Positions 54,770 through 64,000 are shown, counted from the first letter of the stretch. The stretch is 64,000 nucleotides of DNA from Myxococcus qinghaiensis (GCF_024198215.1 NZ_JAKCFA010000002.1:372001-436000); one strand, 5' to 3'. Notes: generated by a model from the sequence alone, not told the origin. A program made the numbers and translations.

Positions 54770-55441
54770 TCAGCCTTCGGCGGCCCGCACCGCACGCATG
54801 AAGCGATGGAGCTTCTCCTCGTCCAGGTGGCCGTCCGTGCGCAGCCCGCTGCAGACATCCAACCCGAAGGGACCCACGGCTCGAATCGCCTCGCCTACGT
54901 TCTCCGACTTGAGGCCACCGGCCAGGAAGACAGGCACCGACACCCTCTCGCGAATGCGCCGGCTCAAGGCCCAGTCATGCACACGTCCGGTGCCGCCCAG
55001 CTCCTTCACGGCCAGGGCCGGGTTGCCCGAATCGAGCAGCAGCGCATCCACCTCGCGCGCCACGTCACACGCCTCGTCCACGGAAGCGGCGTCGACGACG
55101 TGGACCACCTGCACCAGCTTCACCGAGGGCAGCGAAGCGCGCAGGTGACGAAGGGCCTCGGTGCCCACCCGGTCCACCACCTGCACCGTATTCACCCGGG
55201 TGCGGCGGGCCTGGTCGACGAGACGCGCGGCGTCCTCCTCGCAGGTCAGCAAGAAGGTGGACACGCCCGGGGGCGCCTGAACGGCCAGCTCCGTGATGAG
55301 CCCTTCGTCGATGACACCCGGGCCGCTCGGCATCTTCGACACGAGCCCCAGCGCGGACGCGCCATGCGACACCGCCAGCCGCGCCTCCTCCCGCGAGGAG
55401 ATGCAGCACACCTTCACCCGGACCTGTCGAACCGGTTCCAT
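54770..55441 (-). CDS. Phosphoribosylanthranilate isomerase-like protein
   Basis: 223 residues; ATG 55441 has GGAGG six bases upstream, while an earlier ATG at 55447 touches the ribosome site. The PRAI (TrpF) (beta/alpha)8 pattern is visible: VKVCCISSREEARLAVSHGA (canonical KxCGI), ALGLVS, VFLAGGLKSENVGEAIRAV and FGLDVCSGLRTDGHLDEEKL. The residue pair after the catalytic Cys is Cys rather than Gly, and the last loop reads VCSG instead of VSSG. It may be a true TrpF (fourth step of tryptophan synthesis) or a paralogue with changed substrate. No other trp biosynthesis gene is in the window. Confidence 0.68.
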   Translation of the reverse strand: MEPVRQVRVKVCCISSREEARLAVSHGASALGLVSKMPSGPGVIDEGLITELAVQAPPGVSTFLLTCEEDAARLVDQARRTRVNTVQVVDRVGTEALRHLRASLPSVKLVQVVHVVDAASVDEACDVAREVDALLLDSGNPALAVKELGGTGRVHDWALSRRIRERVSVPVFLAGGLKSENVGEAIRAVGPFGLDVCSGLRTDGHLDEEKLHRFMRAVRAAEG

Positions 55442-55595
55442 TTCCATCCTCCGCGCCCACGCATCCGGACAGCTATCACACGGGGACACCGCCGCCCCGC
55501 GACAACCCCGCGCCCGAGCACCCCGCACCTCACGCGACGTGGACCACTGGAATTGTCGGGCTGTATGGAGCCAGGATGTCGCCCCTGGAGACGAG

Positions 55596-58478
55596 ATGAA
55601 CCGAAAGACACTCTTCGTGGGCGCCCTCGTGGCGGTCCTCGTGGTCGCGGTCCTCTGGTTGCGCGGGAGCCCCACACCCGACAGCGCGTCACCCGCCCCT
55701 GCTTCGGATTCACCTCTGGCGGCGAAGGGCCTGGCGACTCCGGGAGCCTCGACGGGTTCCAGTTCCACGACGAGGCAGGCCCCCGCGGAGGAGTCGGGCA
55801 CGCCCTCCGTCACCGACCCGATGCGCGAGGACGAAGGCGCCGTGCACATCGAGGTCGTCGATGACAAAGCCCCCCTGGCGGGAGCCCATGTCACCCTGTA
55901 CCTCCAGGGACCGCGTGTCCCGGCGACGGGGCGTCCCGCGTGGTTCGTCGCGGGAAAGGGCACCACGGATGACTCGGGCACGCTGCGACTTCCCGCCAGG
56001 CCGGGGCACTACCTCGTCGCCGCGAAGTCCTCGGGACGCGCCGCCGCTCGCGCCGCGTTCACCCGCCCGAGGGGAGAGGCGCGGACGCAGGTTCGACTGG
56101 TCCTCGGCGCCGGAGCCGCCCTGGAGGGAACCGTGGTGGAGCGCGCCTCCAGGGAGCCCGTGCCCCTCACGCAGCTCATCCTCACTCCGCGCACGCTGCT
56201 GTCCTCGGCCACGCGGGATACCGCCTTCGTTCCCGAGGAGGAGCGATACGTCACCTCGGCAGATGCACGCGGGGCCTTCCGCGCCGAGGGACTCGCGGCC
56301 GGTGAGTATCAACTCGAGGCTCTCGCGCCGGGACATGCGGCCAAACGACTCGCACGGGTCCGCGTTCCCAGCTCGGGGCTCGTCGTCGAGCTGGAGGGCG
56401 CTGCGTTCATCGAGGGCTTCGTCGAGCTTCCGGACGGCAAGCCCGCGCCCGCCGCGCGCGTCACCGCCACCGGCATGGGCGAGACGCTCGAAGCCGAGTC
56501 GAGCGCGGGTGGTGGCTTCTCCCTCGACGTCCCGCCCGGCGTCTATCGCGTCGTCGCCCGTCACGGAGACCTGACGGGCACGGCCCCCGAGCGTGTCGTG
56601 GTGGGCGCGGGGATGACAGTGCGCGACGTGCGCATCCGCCTGGGGACGGCGGCCTCGCTCTCGGGAGTCGTGCGTCGCAAGGGCACGGGAGAGCCCATCG
56701 TCGGCGCGAACATCTCCGTCACTCCGAGCGCCCTCGCCTTCTCGCTCGACACGGCGCCCGCGGAGGTCGGCGGTGCCCTCTCCGGCGCGGACGGACGGTT
56801 CCAGGTGGGCAATCTGGCCCCGGGCGCATACGCCGTGAATGTCCAGGCCAAGGGTTTCCGCTCGCTCACGCGCGACGGCATCACCGTGCTGGACGGGCAG
56901 CGCTTCGAGCTGCTCGCGGAGCTGGATGCGAATGGTCGAATCGAAGGCACGGTGGTGGATGAGCAGGAGAAGCCACTCGCGGGCATCCACGTCACGCCTG
57001 AGCGTCGCTGGCGCATGGCGCCGATTGAAGGGGCCCTCACGGCGGTGACGGATGCACAAGGCGCCTTCGCCCTCGAAGACGTCCCGCCCGGGGAGATTCA
57101 TGTGGCCGTGAAGCGCCCGGGCAGCCAGACGCATGTGCGCGAGCGGGTGATGGTGAGCCCCGGGCAGACGAGCCAGGTCCGCATCCGGTTGTCGAGCGAA
57201 GGCACGCTGGAGGGGACCGTCAAGATGGAGGACGGCCGCGAGCCCACGGGCCCCGTCACCGTCTACGCATTGATGGCCAAGAGCGCGCGCACGGAGTCGC
57301 ACCTCATCTCCACGGCGGCGGACGGCTCCTGGTCCATGCGCGTTCGCGCGGGCTCGTACCACGTCGCCGCGTGGCTCGCCGAGACGGGCAACCAGAGCGG
57401 AGACCAGGAGAAGGTGGTGGAGGTGGCCGCAGGCCAGACGCAGCGCGTGGACCTGCGGGTGCGCGAGGCGAAGCGGGCCCTCGCCGTCACGGTGCTCGAA
57501 CCGAACGGCGCGCCCAGTGTCTCGGCGACCGTGATGGGCAGCGAGGCGGGCAGCAATGAAATCCAGCTCGAGGACATGACGGATGCCTCGGGACAGGTCC
57601 TGCTCGTCGCGGACTCACTGGGCTCCAAGGCCTTGCACCTCTGGGCCACCAACGGCGGGCGGCGCGGTGACCTGCTCGCCGTGCCCGAAGCGCAGAAGTC
57701 CGTGGTCATTCAGCTCCAGCCCGGCGGCCGACTGGCGGGCACGGTGCGCTCGGCAGGCGGACGCGGCATCGACGGCTTCAAGCTGGTGGTGTCGTCGACA
57801 AAGAGCGAGGACGACTTCCTCTCGCGACAGGAGCTGGAGCTCGCGGGAGATCGCTTCGTCGTCGAGGACGTTCCAGCGGGACAGGTGGCCGTCTCGGTGA
57901 CGCTGCCGGACGGACGGGCAGGCAAGGTGGTGGCCGAGAGCGTCGCGGGCAAGACGACCCAGGCCGACGTCGTCGTCGAGGCCGGAGGCGTCATCTCCGG
58001 ACGGCTGGTCGATGCGACGGGCGCACCCCTCGCCGACGGATTCGTGGACGTGGACGGGCTCACCTCGCCCCCCACGGCAGCGGATGGTCGCTTCCGCGTG
58101 GAGGACATCGCGCCCGGTCCGCACAAGCTCATCGCGTGGAGTCAGAAGACGGAGCGCGCGGAGAAGGCGCTGGAGCTGGCCGCGGGCAAGACGAAGGACG
58201 TGGGCGACTGGAAGCTCGGGCCGCCACGAGTCGAGCCCGGCCGCCTCGGAGTCTTCTTCAGCATGGATGGAGACGAGGTGCTCGTGCGAGGCGTCACGGC
58301 CGGCCTGCACGGCGACGCCATCCAGGCGGGGGACGTGGTGAAGTCCATCGACGGGGCCACGGTGCTCACTGCTGGGGAGGCGCGAGAGCGCGAGCTGGGC
58401 GCGCCGGGCAGTCCCGCCACGCTCCTCATCCGCCGGGACACGCGGACCTACCCCATCACCCTCACCCGCGCCCCCTGA
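55596..58478 (+). CDS. Membrane-anchored protein with multiple carboxypeptidase-regulatory-like domains and a PDZ domain
   Basis: 960 residues; ATG 55596 with GGAG five bases upstream. One N-terminal anchor (LFVGALVAVLVVAVLWL), a Ser/Pro linker, then about eight to nine beta-sandwich modules of the CarboxypepD_reg type, each with the G-x-V-x(6-10)-G-A-x-V and GAFRAEGLAAGEYQLEALAP pattern (for example GAFALEDVPPGEIHVAVKRP). The C-terminal 75 residues form a PDZ domain (LGVFFSMDGDEVLVRGVTAG, IQAGDVVKSIDGA). It is exposed to the periplasm or surface, and probably binds proteins or peptides. There is no enzymatic motif. Confidence 0.78.
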   Translation: MNRKTLFVGALVAVLVVAVLWLRGSPTPDSASPAPASDSPLAAKGLATPGASTGSSSTTRQAPAEESGTPSVTDPMREDEGAVHIEVVDDKAPLAGAHVTLYLQGPRVPATGRPAWFVAGKGTTDDSGTLRLPARPGHYLVAAKSSGRAAARAAFTRPRGEARTQVRLVLGAGAALEGTVVERASREPVPLTQLILTPRTLLSSATRDTAFVPEEERYVTSADARGAFRAEGLAAGEYQLEALAPGHAAKRLARVRVPSSGLVVELEGAAFIEGFVELPDGKPAPAARVTATGMGETLEAESSAGGGFSLDVPPGVYRVVARHGDLTGTAPERVVVGAGMTVRDVRIRLGTAASLSGVVRRKGTGEPIVGANISVTPSALAFSLDTAPAEVGGALSGADGRFQVGNLAPGAYAVNVQAKGFRSLTRDGITVLDGQRFELLAELDANGRIEGTVVDEQEKPLAGIHVTPERRWRMAPIEGALTAVTDAQGAFALEDVPPGEIHVAVKRPGSQTHVRERVMVSPGQTSQVRIRLSSEGTLEGTVKMEDGREPTGPVTVYALMAKSARTESHLISTAADGSWSMRVRAGSYHVAAWLAETGNQSGDQEKVVEVAAGQTQRVDLRVREAKRALAVTVLEPNGAPSVSATVMGSEAGSNEIQLEDMTDASGQVLLVADSLGSKALHLWATNGGRRGDLLAVPEAQKSVVIQLQPGGRLAGTVRSAGGRGIDGFKLVVSSTKSEDDFLSRQELELAGDRFVVEDVPAGQVAVSVTLPDGRAGKVVAESVAGKTTQADVVVEAGGVISGRLVDATGAPLADGFVDVDGLTSPPTAADGRFRVEDIAPGPHKLIAWSQKTERAEKALELAAGKTKDVGDWKLGPPRVEPGRLGVFFSMDGDEVLVRGVTAGLHGDAIQAGDVVKSIDGATVLTAGEARERELGAPGSPATLLIRRDTRTYPITLTRAP

Positions 58479-58669
58479 GCACACCCCTCCCTCCAGGGTG
58501 AGGCCGCGCGCCCCACCCATCCACCACGCGACAGCCCGCAGCGGCAATCGTCCGGAGCCCGACGACGCCCTCTCACGGACTCCCCGTGGAGCGCTGCATC
58601 GGGCAGCCTCGACCTCCACCATGCTCGGCAAGCCGCGCCACCTCGCGGTCCCGACTCGGGAGGTCCACC

Positions 58670-61600
58670 GTGGGAGTCCTCGACCTGTTGTCGCGCTGGC
58701 CCGTGCTCCGGCAGCTCCTGCGCGGGGACCTCACCGCGCTGGGTGAGACGGCGATGACCGAGCGCAGCCGCGAGCTTCAGCCGCGCACGGCCCGCGCGGA
58801 CCGCGTCGTCAAATCCGTCTGTCCCTACTGCGCCGTCGGCTGTGGCCAGGACATCTACGTCAAGGACGAGCGCATCATCGACATCGAGGGCGACACGGAC
58901 TCGCCCGTGTCACGTGGACGGCTGTGCCCCAAGGGCTCCGCGACGTTCCAGCTCGTCACCGGCACGCACCGCGTCCAGCACGTCCTCTATCGTCGCCCGG
59001 GAGGCACGGAGTGGGAGCGCCTCCCGCTCGAGCGGGCCATGGAGATGGTAGCCGAGCGCGTGAAGCACACGCGCGACACGACGTGGGAGGACACCGACGT
59101 CAACGGGCTGAACGTCCAACGCACGCTGGGCATCGCGCACCTGGGCGGCGCGACGCTCGACAACGAGGAGAACTACCTCATCAAGAAGCTCTTCACCTCG
59201 CTGGGAATCGTCCAGGTGGAGAACCAGGCTCGAATATGACATTCGTCCACGGTGCCCGGTCTGGGCATCACGCTCGGGCGTGGCGGGGCCACGACCTTCC
59301 AGCAGGACCTGCGGAACTCTGACTGCATCCTCATCCAGGGTTCCAACATGGCCGAGTGTCACCCGGTGGGCTTCCAGTGGGTGATGGAGGCCAAGGCCCG
59401 GGGTGCGACCATCATCCACGTGGACCCGCGCTTCACGCGCACGAGCGCGATGGCGAACCAGCACGTTCCCATCCGCGTCGGCTCGGACATCGCGTTCCTG
59501 GGCGGACTGGTGCGCTACGTCCTGGAGCACGAGCGCTACTTCAAGGAGTACGTCACCCACTACACCAACGCGGCCAACCTCCTCCGGGAGGACTTCCAGG
59601 ACACCGAGGACCTGGACGGCCTCTTCAGCGGCTTCGTGCCCGAGGAGAACAAGTACGACGTCACCTCGTGGGGCTACGAGGGCATCGAAGGCCCCACGCC
59701 CGCCGCGGGCCACAAGGAGCTGTATTCGGAGCCGGGCGCCGGTGAAGGCGAGTCCCAGTCCACGCGAATCACCGAGGCCCCCAAGGACTTCACGCTCCAA
59801 CATCCGCGCTGCGTCTTCCAGGTCCTACGTCGCCACTTCCAGCGCTACACACCCGCCATCGTCGCGAAGGTGTGCGGTGTTCCCGAGGAGCAGTTCCTGA
59901 AGGTCGCGGAGGCGCTCTGCGCGAACTCCGGGCGAGAGCGCACCACGGCGCTCTGTTACGCGGTGGGGTGGACGCAACACTCGGTGGGCGTTCAGTACAT
60001 CCGCACCGCGACCATCCTCCAGCTCCTGCTCGGCAACATCGGGCGGCCGGGTGGAGGCATCCTGGCGCTGCGCGGGCACTCGTCCATCCAGGGCTCCACG
60101 GACATCCCCACCCTCTTCAACCTGCTGCCCGGCTACCTGCCGATGCCGAGCGCCCAGCCATCCCCGCATCTTGACGACTACCTGAAGAGCCATACCTCCG
60201 GCACGGGCTGGTGGAGCAACTTCCCCAAGTACGTCGTCTCGCTGTTGAAGGCGTGGTTCGGTGACGCGGCGACGAAGGAGAATGAGTACGGCTTCCGTCA
60301 CTTGCCCCGCCTCACCGGCAACCACTCGCACATGCAGACGGTGGCGGACATGGCCGACGGCCGCGTGCGGGGATACTTCGTCATGGGTGAGAACCCGGCG
60401 GTGGGCTCCATGAATGGAGCGCTCCAGCGCAAGGGACTGCGTCAGCTCGACTGGCTGGTGGTGCGCGACTTCACGCTCATCGAGACGGCGGAGTTCTGGC
60501 GCACCGCCCCCGAAATCCAGCGAGGCGACGTGAAGCCGGAGGACATCCGCACGGAGGTCTTCTTCTTCCCCGCCGCCGCGCACACGGAGAAGGACGGCTC
60601 CTTCACCAACACGCAGCGGATGCTCCAGTGGCACCACGCCGCGGTGGAGCCACGCGAGGACGTGCGCAGCGAGCTTCACTTCATCTTCCACCTGGGCCGT
60701 CGGCTGAAGGCCCTGTACGCGGACTCAGGCGAGACGAAGGACCAGGCGCTCCGAGAGCTGACGTGGGACTACCCCACCAAGGGCACGCACGAGGAGCCGA
60801 GCGCCGAGGCCGTCCTCCGGGAGATCAACGGCTACACGATAAAAGAGGGCCAGCCCGTGAGCGGCTTCACCGCGCTCAAGGACGACGGCACCACCGCGTG
60901 CGGCTGTTGGATCTACTCCGGAGCCTACGCGGACGGCGTCAACCAGGCCGCGCGCCGCAAGCCCGGGCACGAGCAGACCTGGGTGGCGCCCGAGTGGGGC
61001 TGGGCCTGGCCCGCCAACCGACGCATCCTCTACAACCGCGCGTCGGCGGACCCGGAGGGGCGGCCCTGGAGCGAGCGCAAGAAGTACGTCTGGTGGGACG
61101 ACGCCCGGCGACGGTGGACCGGCGAGGACGTGCCGGACTTCATCGTGGACCTGCCACCGGACTACCGCCCGCCTCCGGGTGCCTCGGGTGTTGAGGCGCT
61201 CGCGGGTGACAACCCGTTCATCATGCAGGCCGACGGCAAGGCGTGGCTCTACGCGCCAGCCGGGATGATGGATGGTCCGCTGCCCGCGCACTACGAGCCC
61301 ATGGAGTCGCCCGTGAAGAACGCGCTCTACGGGCAGCAGTGCAACCCGACGCGACTGGAGTGGCCACGTCGGGGCAACCCCTATCATCGCGCCTGGGGAG
61401 ACCCGCGCTATCCGTTCATCCTCACCACCTACCGCCTCACGGAGCACCACACGGCGGGAGGCATGAGCCGCTGGCTGTCGTGGCTGAGCGAGCTTCAGCC
61501 CGAGCAGTTCTGCGAGGTGTCACCCGAGCTGGCCCGCGAGCGAGGGCTGAGCAACGGCGGCTGGGCGACGCTGCGCACGGCCCGGGGAGACCTGGAGTGC

Positions 61601-61942
61601 CGGGTGCTCGTCACCGAGCGCCTGAGGCCCCTGAAGCTCAACGGTACGTCCGTGCATCAGGTGGGCATTCCGTACCACTGGGGCGTGACGGGGCGCATCC
61701 GAGGCGACGGCGCGAACGAGCTGCTCCCCTTCGTCGCCGACGCCAATGTGGACATCCAGGAGTCCAAGGCCCTCACCTGCGACGTCGTCGAGGGACGCCA
61801 GGCCACCCGGGCCCGAGCCGCCACGGGCGCCACCCAACCCGCGCTGCCCGAGGGACTTGAGCTCCACCGACGCGACAGCCTCCGCGCGGGTGAGGTCGAC
61901 CATGTGCCCTGGCAGGAGAAGAAAAAGGACGAGGAGCGATAG
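58670..61942 (+). CDS. fdhA: Selenocysteine-containing formate dehydrogenase alpha subunit (in-frame TGA at 59237-59239)
   Basis: 1090 residues if TGA at 59237-59239 is read as selenocysteine (residue 190). Start GTG 58670 (VGVLDLLSRWPVLRQLL) has GGGAGG six bases upstream. N-terminal [4Fe-4S] site: Cys51, 54, 58 and 86. The residues around the TGA, ENQARI-U-HSSTVPGLG, match the Sec/Cys site of formate dehydrogenases, followed by GRGGATTFQQDLRNSD, MAECHPVGFQWVMEAKARG and HVDPRFTRTS (molybdopterin region), then a molybdopterin-binding C-terminal domain. It oxidises formate to CO2 using Mo/W-bis-MGD. No Tat signal is present, so it faces the cytoplasm. It is the first of three genes with fdhB and an NrfD-type anchor. 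A SECIS hairpin lies just after the TGA. Confidence 0.9.
59240..59268 (+). promoter_or_regulatory. SECIS element for selenocysteine insertion
   Basis: Eighteen bases after the TGA, an apical loop GGTCT (59258-59262) is closed by a 6-bp stem, GTGCCC (59252-59257) and GGGCAT (59263-59268, one G-U pair). The GGUCU apical loop is the SelB-binding feature in E. coli fdhF, where it also starts about 18 bases after the UGA. The element is inside the coding sequence and keeps the frame, as bacterial SECIS do. Confidence 0.85.
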
Positions 61943-61945
61943 CGC

Positions 61946-62743
61946 ATGAGCCGCAAGGGTTTCTTCACCGACTCGACGACGTGCATCGGCTGCAAGGCGT
62001 GCGAGGTGGCTTGCAAGCAATGGAATCAGCTCCCCGACGACGGCTTCCACTTCACGGGGATGTCCTATGACCAGACTGGGGACCTGGGCTGTTCGACGTG
62101 GCGGCACGTGGCCTTCGTGGAGCGACCGGTGCCCCTGCCGGGACACACCACGGGCGTGGGCGACTTCTCCTGGCTGATGGTGTCGGACGTCTGCAAGCAC
62201 TGTCAGCGGGCGGGCTGTCTGGAGGCCTGTCCCACGGGCGCCATCGTCCGCACCGAATTCGACACCGTCTACGTGCAGCCGGATGTCTGCAACGGCTGCG
62301 GCTATTGCGTGACGGCGTGTCCCTTCGGAGTCATCGACCGGCGCCCGGATGACGGGCGCGCCTGGAAGTGCACGCTCTGCTACGACCGGCTGGGCGACGG
62401 AATGACACCCGCCTGCGCGAAGGCGTGCCCCACGGAGTCCATCGTCTACGGAGACCTGGACGTGCTGCACGAGCGCGCGGAGAACCGGGTCCGCGAGCTG
62501 CACGAGCAGGGCATCATCAGCGCGTATCTCTACGGCAAGGACGCGGCGAACCAGCCCGGGACGGGCGGGCTCAATGCCTTCTTCCTGCTGGTGGACAAGC
62601 CGGAGGTCTACAACCTGCCGCCCGACCCCGTCGTCCCGACGATGAAGGCCAGGGAGGCCTGGAGCGCGGTGGCCCTGGGCGCGCTCGGCATGGCCGCGGT
62701 GGCCGTGGGCGCGGTGCTGCTCGGTCGACGGGGAAGCCCATGA
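61946..62743 (+). CDS. fdhB: Formate dehydrogenase iron-sulfur (beta) subunit
   Basis: 265 residues, three bases after fdhA. Four [4Fe-4S] clusters are expected from the cysteine blocks CIGCKACEVAC, CKHCQRAGCLEAC, CNGCGYCVTAC and CTLCYDR with CAKAC. It passes electrons from FdhA. A C-terminal hydrophobic helix (about 243-262, ALGALGMAAVAVGAVLLG) would anchor it to the membrane beside the NrfD-type subunit. No Tat signal, in agreement with a cytoplasmic enzyme. Its stop codon overlaps the start of the next gene (ATGA). Confidence 0.92.
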   Translation: MSRKGFFTDSTTCIGCKACEVACKQWNQLPDDGFHFTGMSYDQTGDLGCSTWRHVAFVERPVPLPGHTTGVGDFSWLMVSDVCKHCQRAGCLEACPTGAIVRTEFDTVYVQPDVCNGCGYCVTACPFGVIDRRPDDGRAWKCTLCYDRLGDGMTPACAKACPTESIVYGDLDVLHERAENRVRELHEQGIISAYLYGKDAANQPGTGGLNAFFLLVDKPEVYNLPPDPVVPTMKAREAWSAVALGALGMAAVAVGAVLLGRRGSP

Positions 62744-63900
62744 GTTCCTCCGGGGAGGAGGAGCCGTCGTTCCTCGACAAGCTCCAACAGCGGAGCGATG
62801 GGCGCAACGTGAACCCCGCGCTGGGCACGCTGCTGGGCGAGGGCGCGCAGCAACGCGTGAAGGATCTGGACGGGGCGAACCCCGCGCGCACGGTGTCGTC
62901 GTCGATTCCCTCCCGCTCGGAAGTGGCTTCGGCCGACGCGCCCAGCTACCACGGGCTCGCCGCCATCAAACAGCCGGTCTGGATTGCCACCGTCCCCGCC
63001 TATCTCTTCGTCGGAGGCGTCGCGGGCGCGGCGAGCCTCCTGGGCCTGGTCATCGATGTGCTCGGCGAAGAGGAGTTGGATCCGCTCGCGAGACGGTGCC
63101 GGCAGCTCGGCACCGTGGGCGACATGGTGAGCGCGGGCCTGTTGATCGCCGACCTCGGGCGGCCCGAGCGCTTCCTCAACATGCTGCGCGTATTCCGTCC
63201 CACCTCGCCCATGAGCATCGGCTCCTGGGTGCTCGCGCTGTCGGGTGGGCTCAACACGGTGGGCCTGGTGCTGGGACGCTCGCGCGGGGTGCTCGGTGTG
63301 GTGGGGAAGATTTCGGGGTACTCGGCGGCGCTGCTGGGGATGCCGCTCGCGGGCTACACGGCCGTGCTGTTGAACAACACGGCGGTGCCGCTGTGGCAGG
63401 CGACCCGGCGCACCCTGCCCCCGTTCTTCATGGCCTCGGCGACCGCGAGCGCGGGCAGCCTGCTGTCGCTCTTCCCCCACTCACCGCGTGAGGAGGGGGT
63501 GCTGCGCCCTTACCGGCTGGCGGGCAAGACGGCGGAGCTGGCCATGGGCTATGCGGTGGAGCACGACGCCCGGCGCGCTCCGGAGGTCGCCCGGCCCCTG
63601 GACGAGGGCGTGTCGGGGGCGCTGTGGAAGGCCTCTCGGGCCTGTTCCGTAGCGGGGTTGGTGGTGGATGTGCTCCCGGGGCGGCAGCGCTGGAAACAGG
63701 TGGCGGCGGACCTGCTGACCACGGTGGGCGCGGTGACGGCCCGCTTCGCCGTCTTCCATGGGGGCAAGGCGTCCGCCCGAGACCCGCAGGCCACCTTCAA
63801 GCCCCAGCGCCGGGGCCACGGCGCGGCCGAGGTGGTTCCTGCGCATGCCGTGGCCTCGGACGGCAAGCCGTTCAGCTTCCCGCTCCCCGTGGTGCGCTGA
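62740..63900 (+). CDS. NrfD/PsrC-family membrane subunit of formate dehydrogenase
   Basis: 386 residues, overlapping fdhB by four bases. A hydrophilic N-terminal region of about 75 residues (EEEPSFLDKLQQRSDGRN) precedes about eight membrane helices of the NrfD/polysulfide-reductase type: PVWIATVPAYLFVGGVAGAA, SAGLLIADLGRPERFLNMLR (the conserved Arg-Pro-Glu-Arg-Phe block), PMSIGSWVLALSGGLNTVGL and GYTAVLLNNTAVPLWQATRR. These subunits exchange electrons with quinone. Its tail of about 45 residues is soluble. It completes an fdhA-fdhB-anchor operon. Confidence 0.88.
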   Translation: MSSSGEEEPSFLDKLQQRSDGRNVNPALGTLLGEGAQQRVKDLDGANPARTVSSSIPSRSEVASADAPSYHGLAAIKQPVWIATVPAYLFVGGVAGAASLLGLVIDVLGEEELDPLARRCRQLGTVGDMVSAGLLIADLGRPERFLNMLRVFRPTSPMSIGSWVLALSGGLNTVGLVLGRSRGVLGVVGKISGYSAALLGMPLAGYTAVLLNNTAVPLWQATRRTLPPFFMASATASAGSLLSLFPHSPREEGVLRPYRLAGKTAELAMGYAVEHDARRAPEVARPLDEGVSGALWKASRACSVAGLVVDVLPGRQRWKQVAADLLTTVGAVTARFAVFHGGKASARDPQATFKPQRRGHGAAEVVPAHAVASDGKPFSFPLPVVR

Positions 63901-64000
63901 ACGGCGTGCCCGGTGCCCGACTCCGGGAGTGACCCCTCCCCTGGGAAGGGACGCAGGATTTGCACTCCGGGAGGGAAGCCCACGAGGCCCTCCCCTTTGG
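63901..64000. other. Right end of the window, no gene seen
   Basis: One hundred bases after the formate dehydrogenase operon. A weak inverted repeat (CCCTCCC with GGAAGGG, one mismatch) near 63933-63950 may act as a terminator, but no T run follows it. The rest is too short to judge. Confidence 0.3.

Noticed and set aside
59237-59239. Nonsense mutation making a formate dehydrogenase pseudogene
   Set aside because: The TGA is at the known Sec/Cys site, both sides are fully conserved and in frame, a SECIS-like hairpin follows at the right spacing, and the downstream genes are intact.

Overview
The window is about 64 kb of GC-rich chromosomal DNA with tightly packed genes. Start codons are often GTG or TTG, and lipoproteins, DUF4388/HEAT/TPR proteins and secreted metalloproteases are common. 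Together this looks like a myxobacterium (Myxococcus/Corallococcus/Pyxidicoccus type). That placement is an inference from style and gene content; there is no rRNA gene here to confirm it. No rRNA, tRNA, CRISPR array, insertion sequence or prophage was seen.

Layout. 1-5.6 kb: start of a secreted protein, then a lipase/depolymerase-like lipoprotein, an outer-membrane porin and an MFS importer, converging on a 3-hydroxybutyrate dehydrogenase; this could be a hydroxybutyrate/polyester utilisation set. 5.7-13.3 kb: polytopic membrane protein, endo/exonuclease-phosphatase lipoprotein, SBF-like transporter, MarR-GNAT fusion, secreted metalloprotease. 13.4-22.3 kb: MCP with a co-transcribed periplasmic Cache protein, glutamine amidotransferase-like protein, TesB, M28 peptidase, bile-acid:Na+ symporter-like protein, beta-barrel protein, SlyD. 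22.4-26.5 kb: MrfB/MrfA (YprB/YprA) nuclease-helicase pair. 26.6-34.0 kb: anion/arsenite-type transporter, a lipoprotein, a MshEN protein (candidate c-di-GMP binder), and a HEAT lipoprotein coupled to a TPR/dual cyclic-nucleotide-domain protein. 34.1-39.7 kb: trpS, scpA, scpB and an RluB-type pseudouridine synthase with a very long repetitive PRFGG tail. 40-48.6 kb: DUF4388 protein, tandem Uma2 genes, XerD-like recombinase, YciO, a PII-like protein with two CPA-type antiporters, and a KGG-repeat stress protein. 48.9-58.5 kb: TVP38 protein, a LysR/F420-reductase-like divergent pair, exported and membrane proteins, patatin, TrpF, and a large carboxypeptidase-regulatory-repeat protein with a PDZ domain.

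58.7-63.9 kb holds the most notable locus: a three-gene formate dehydrogenase operon. Its catalytic subunit is interrupted by an in-frame TGA at the selenocysteine position, followed directly by a SECIS-type hairpin. Read as selenocysteine, the two open frames join into one protein of 1090 residues. A stop-based gene caller would split it or call it a pseudogene.
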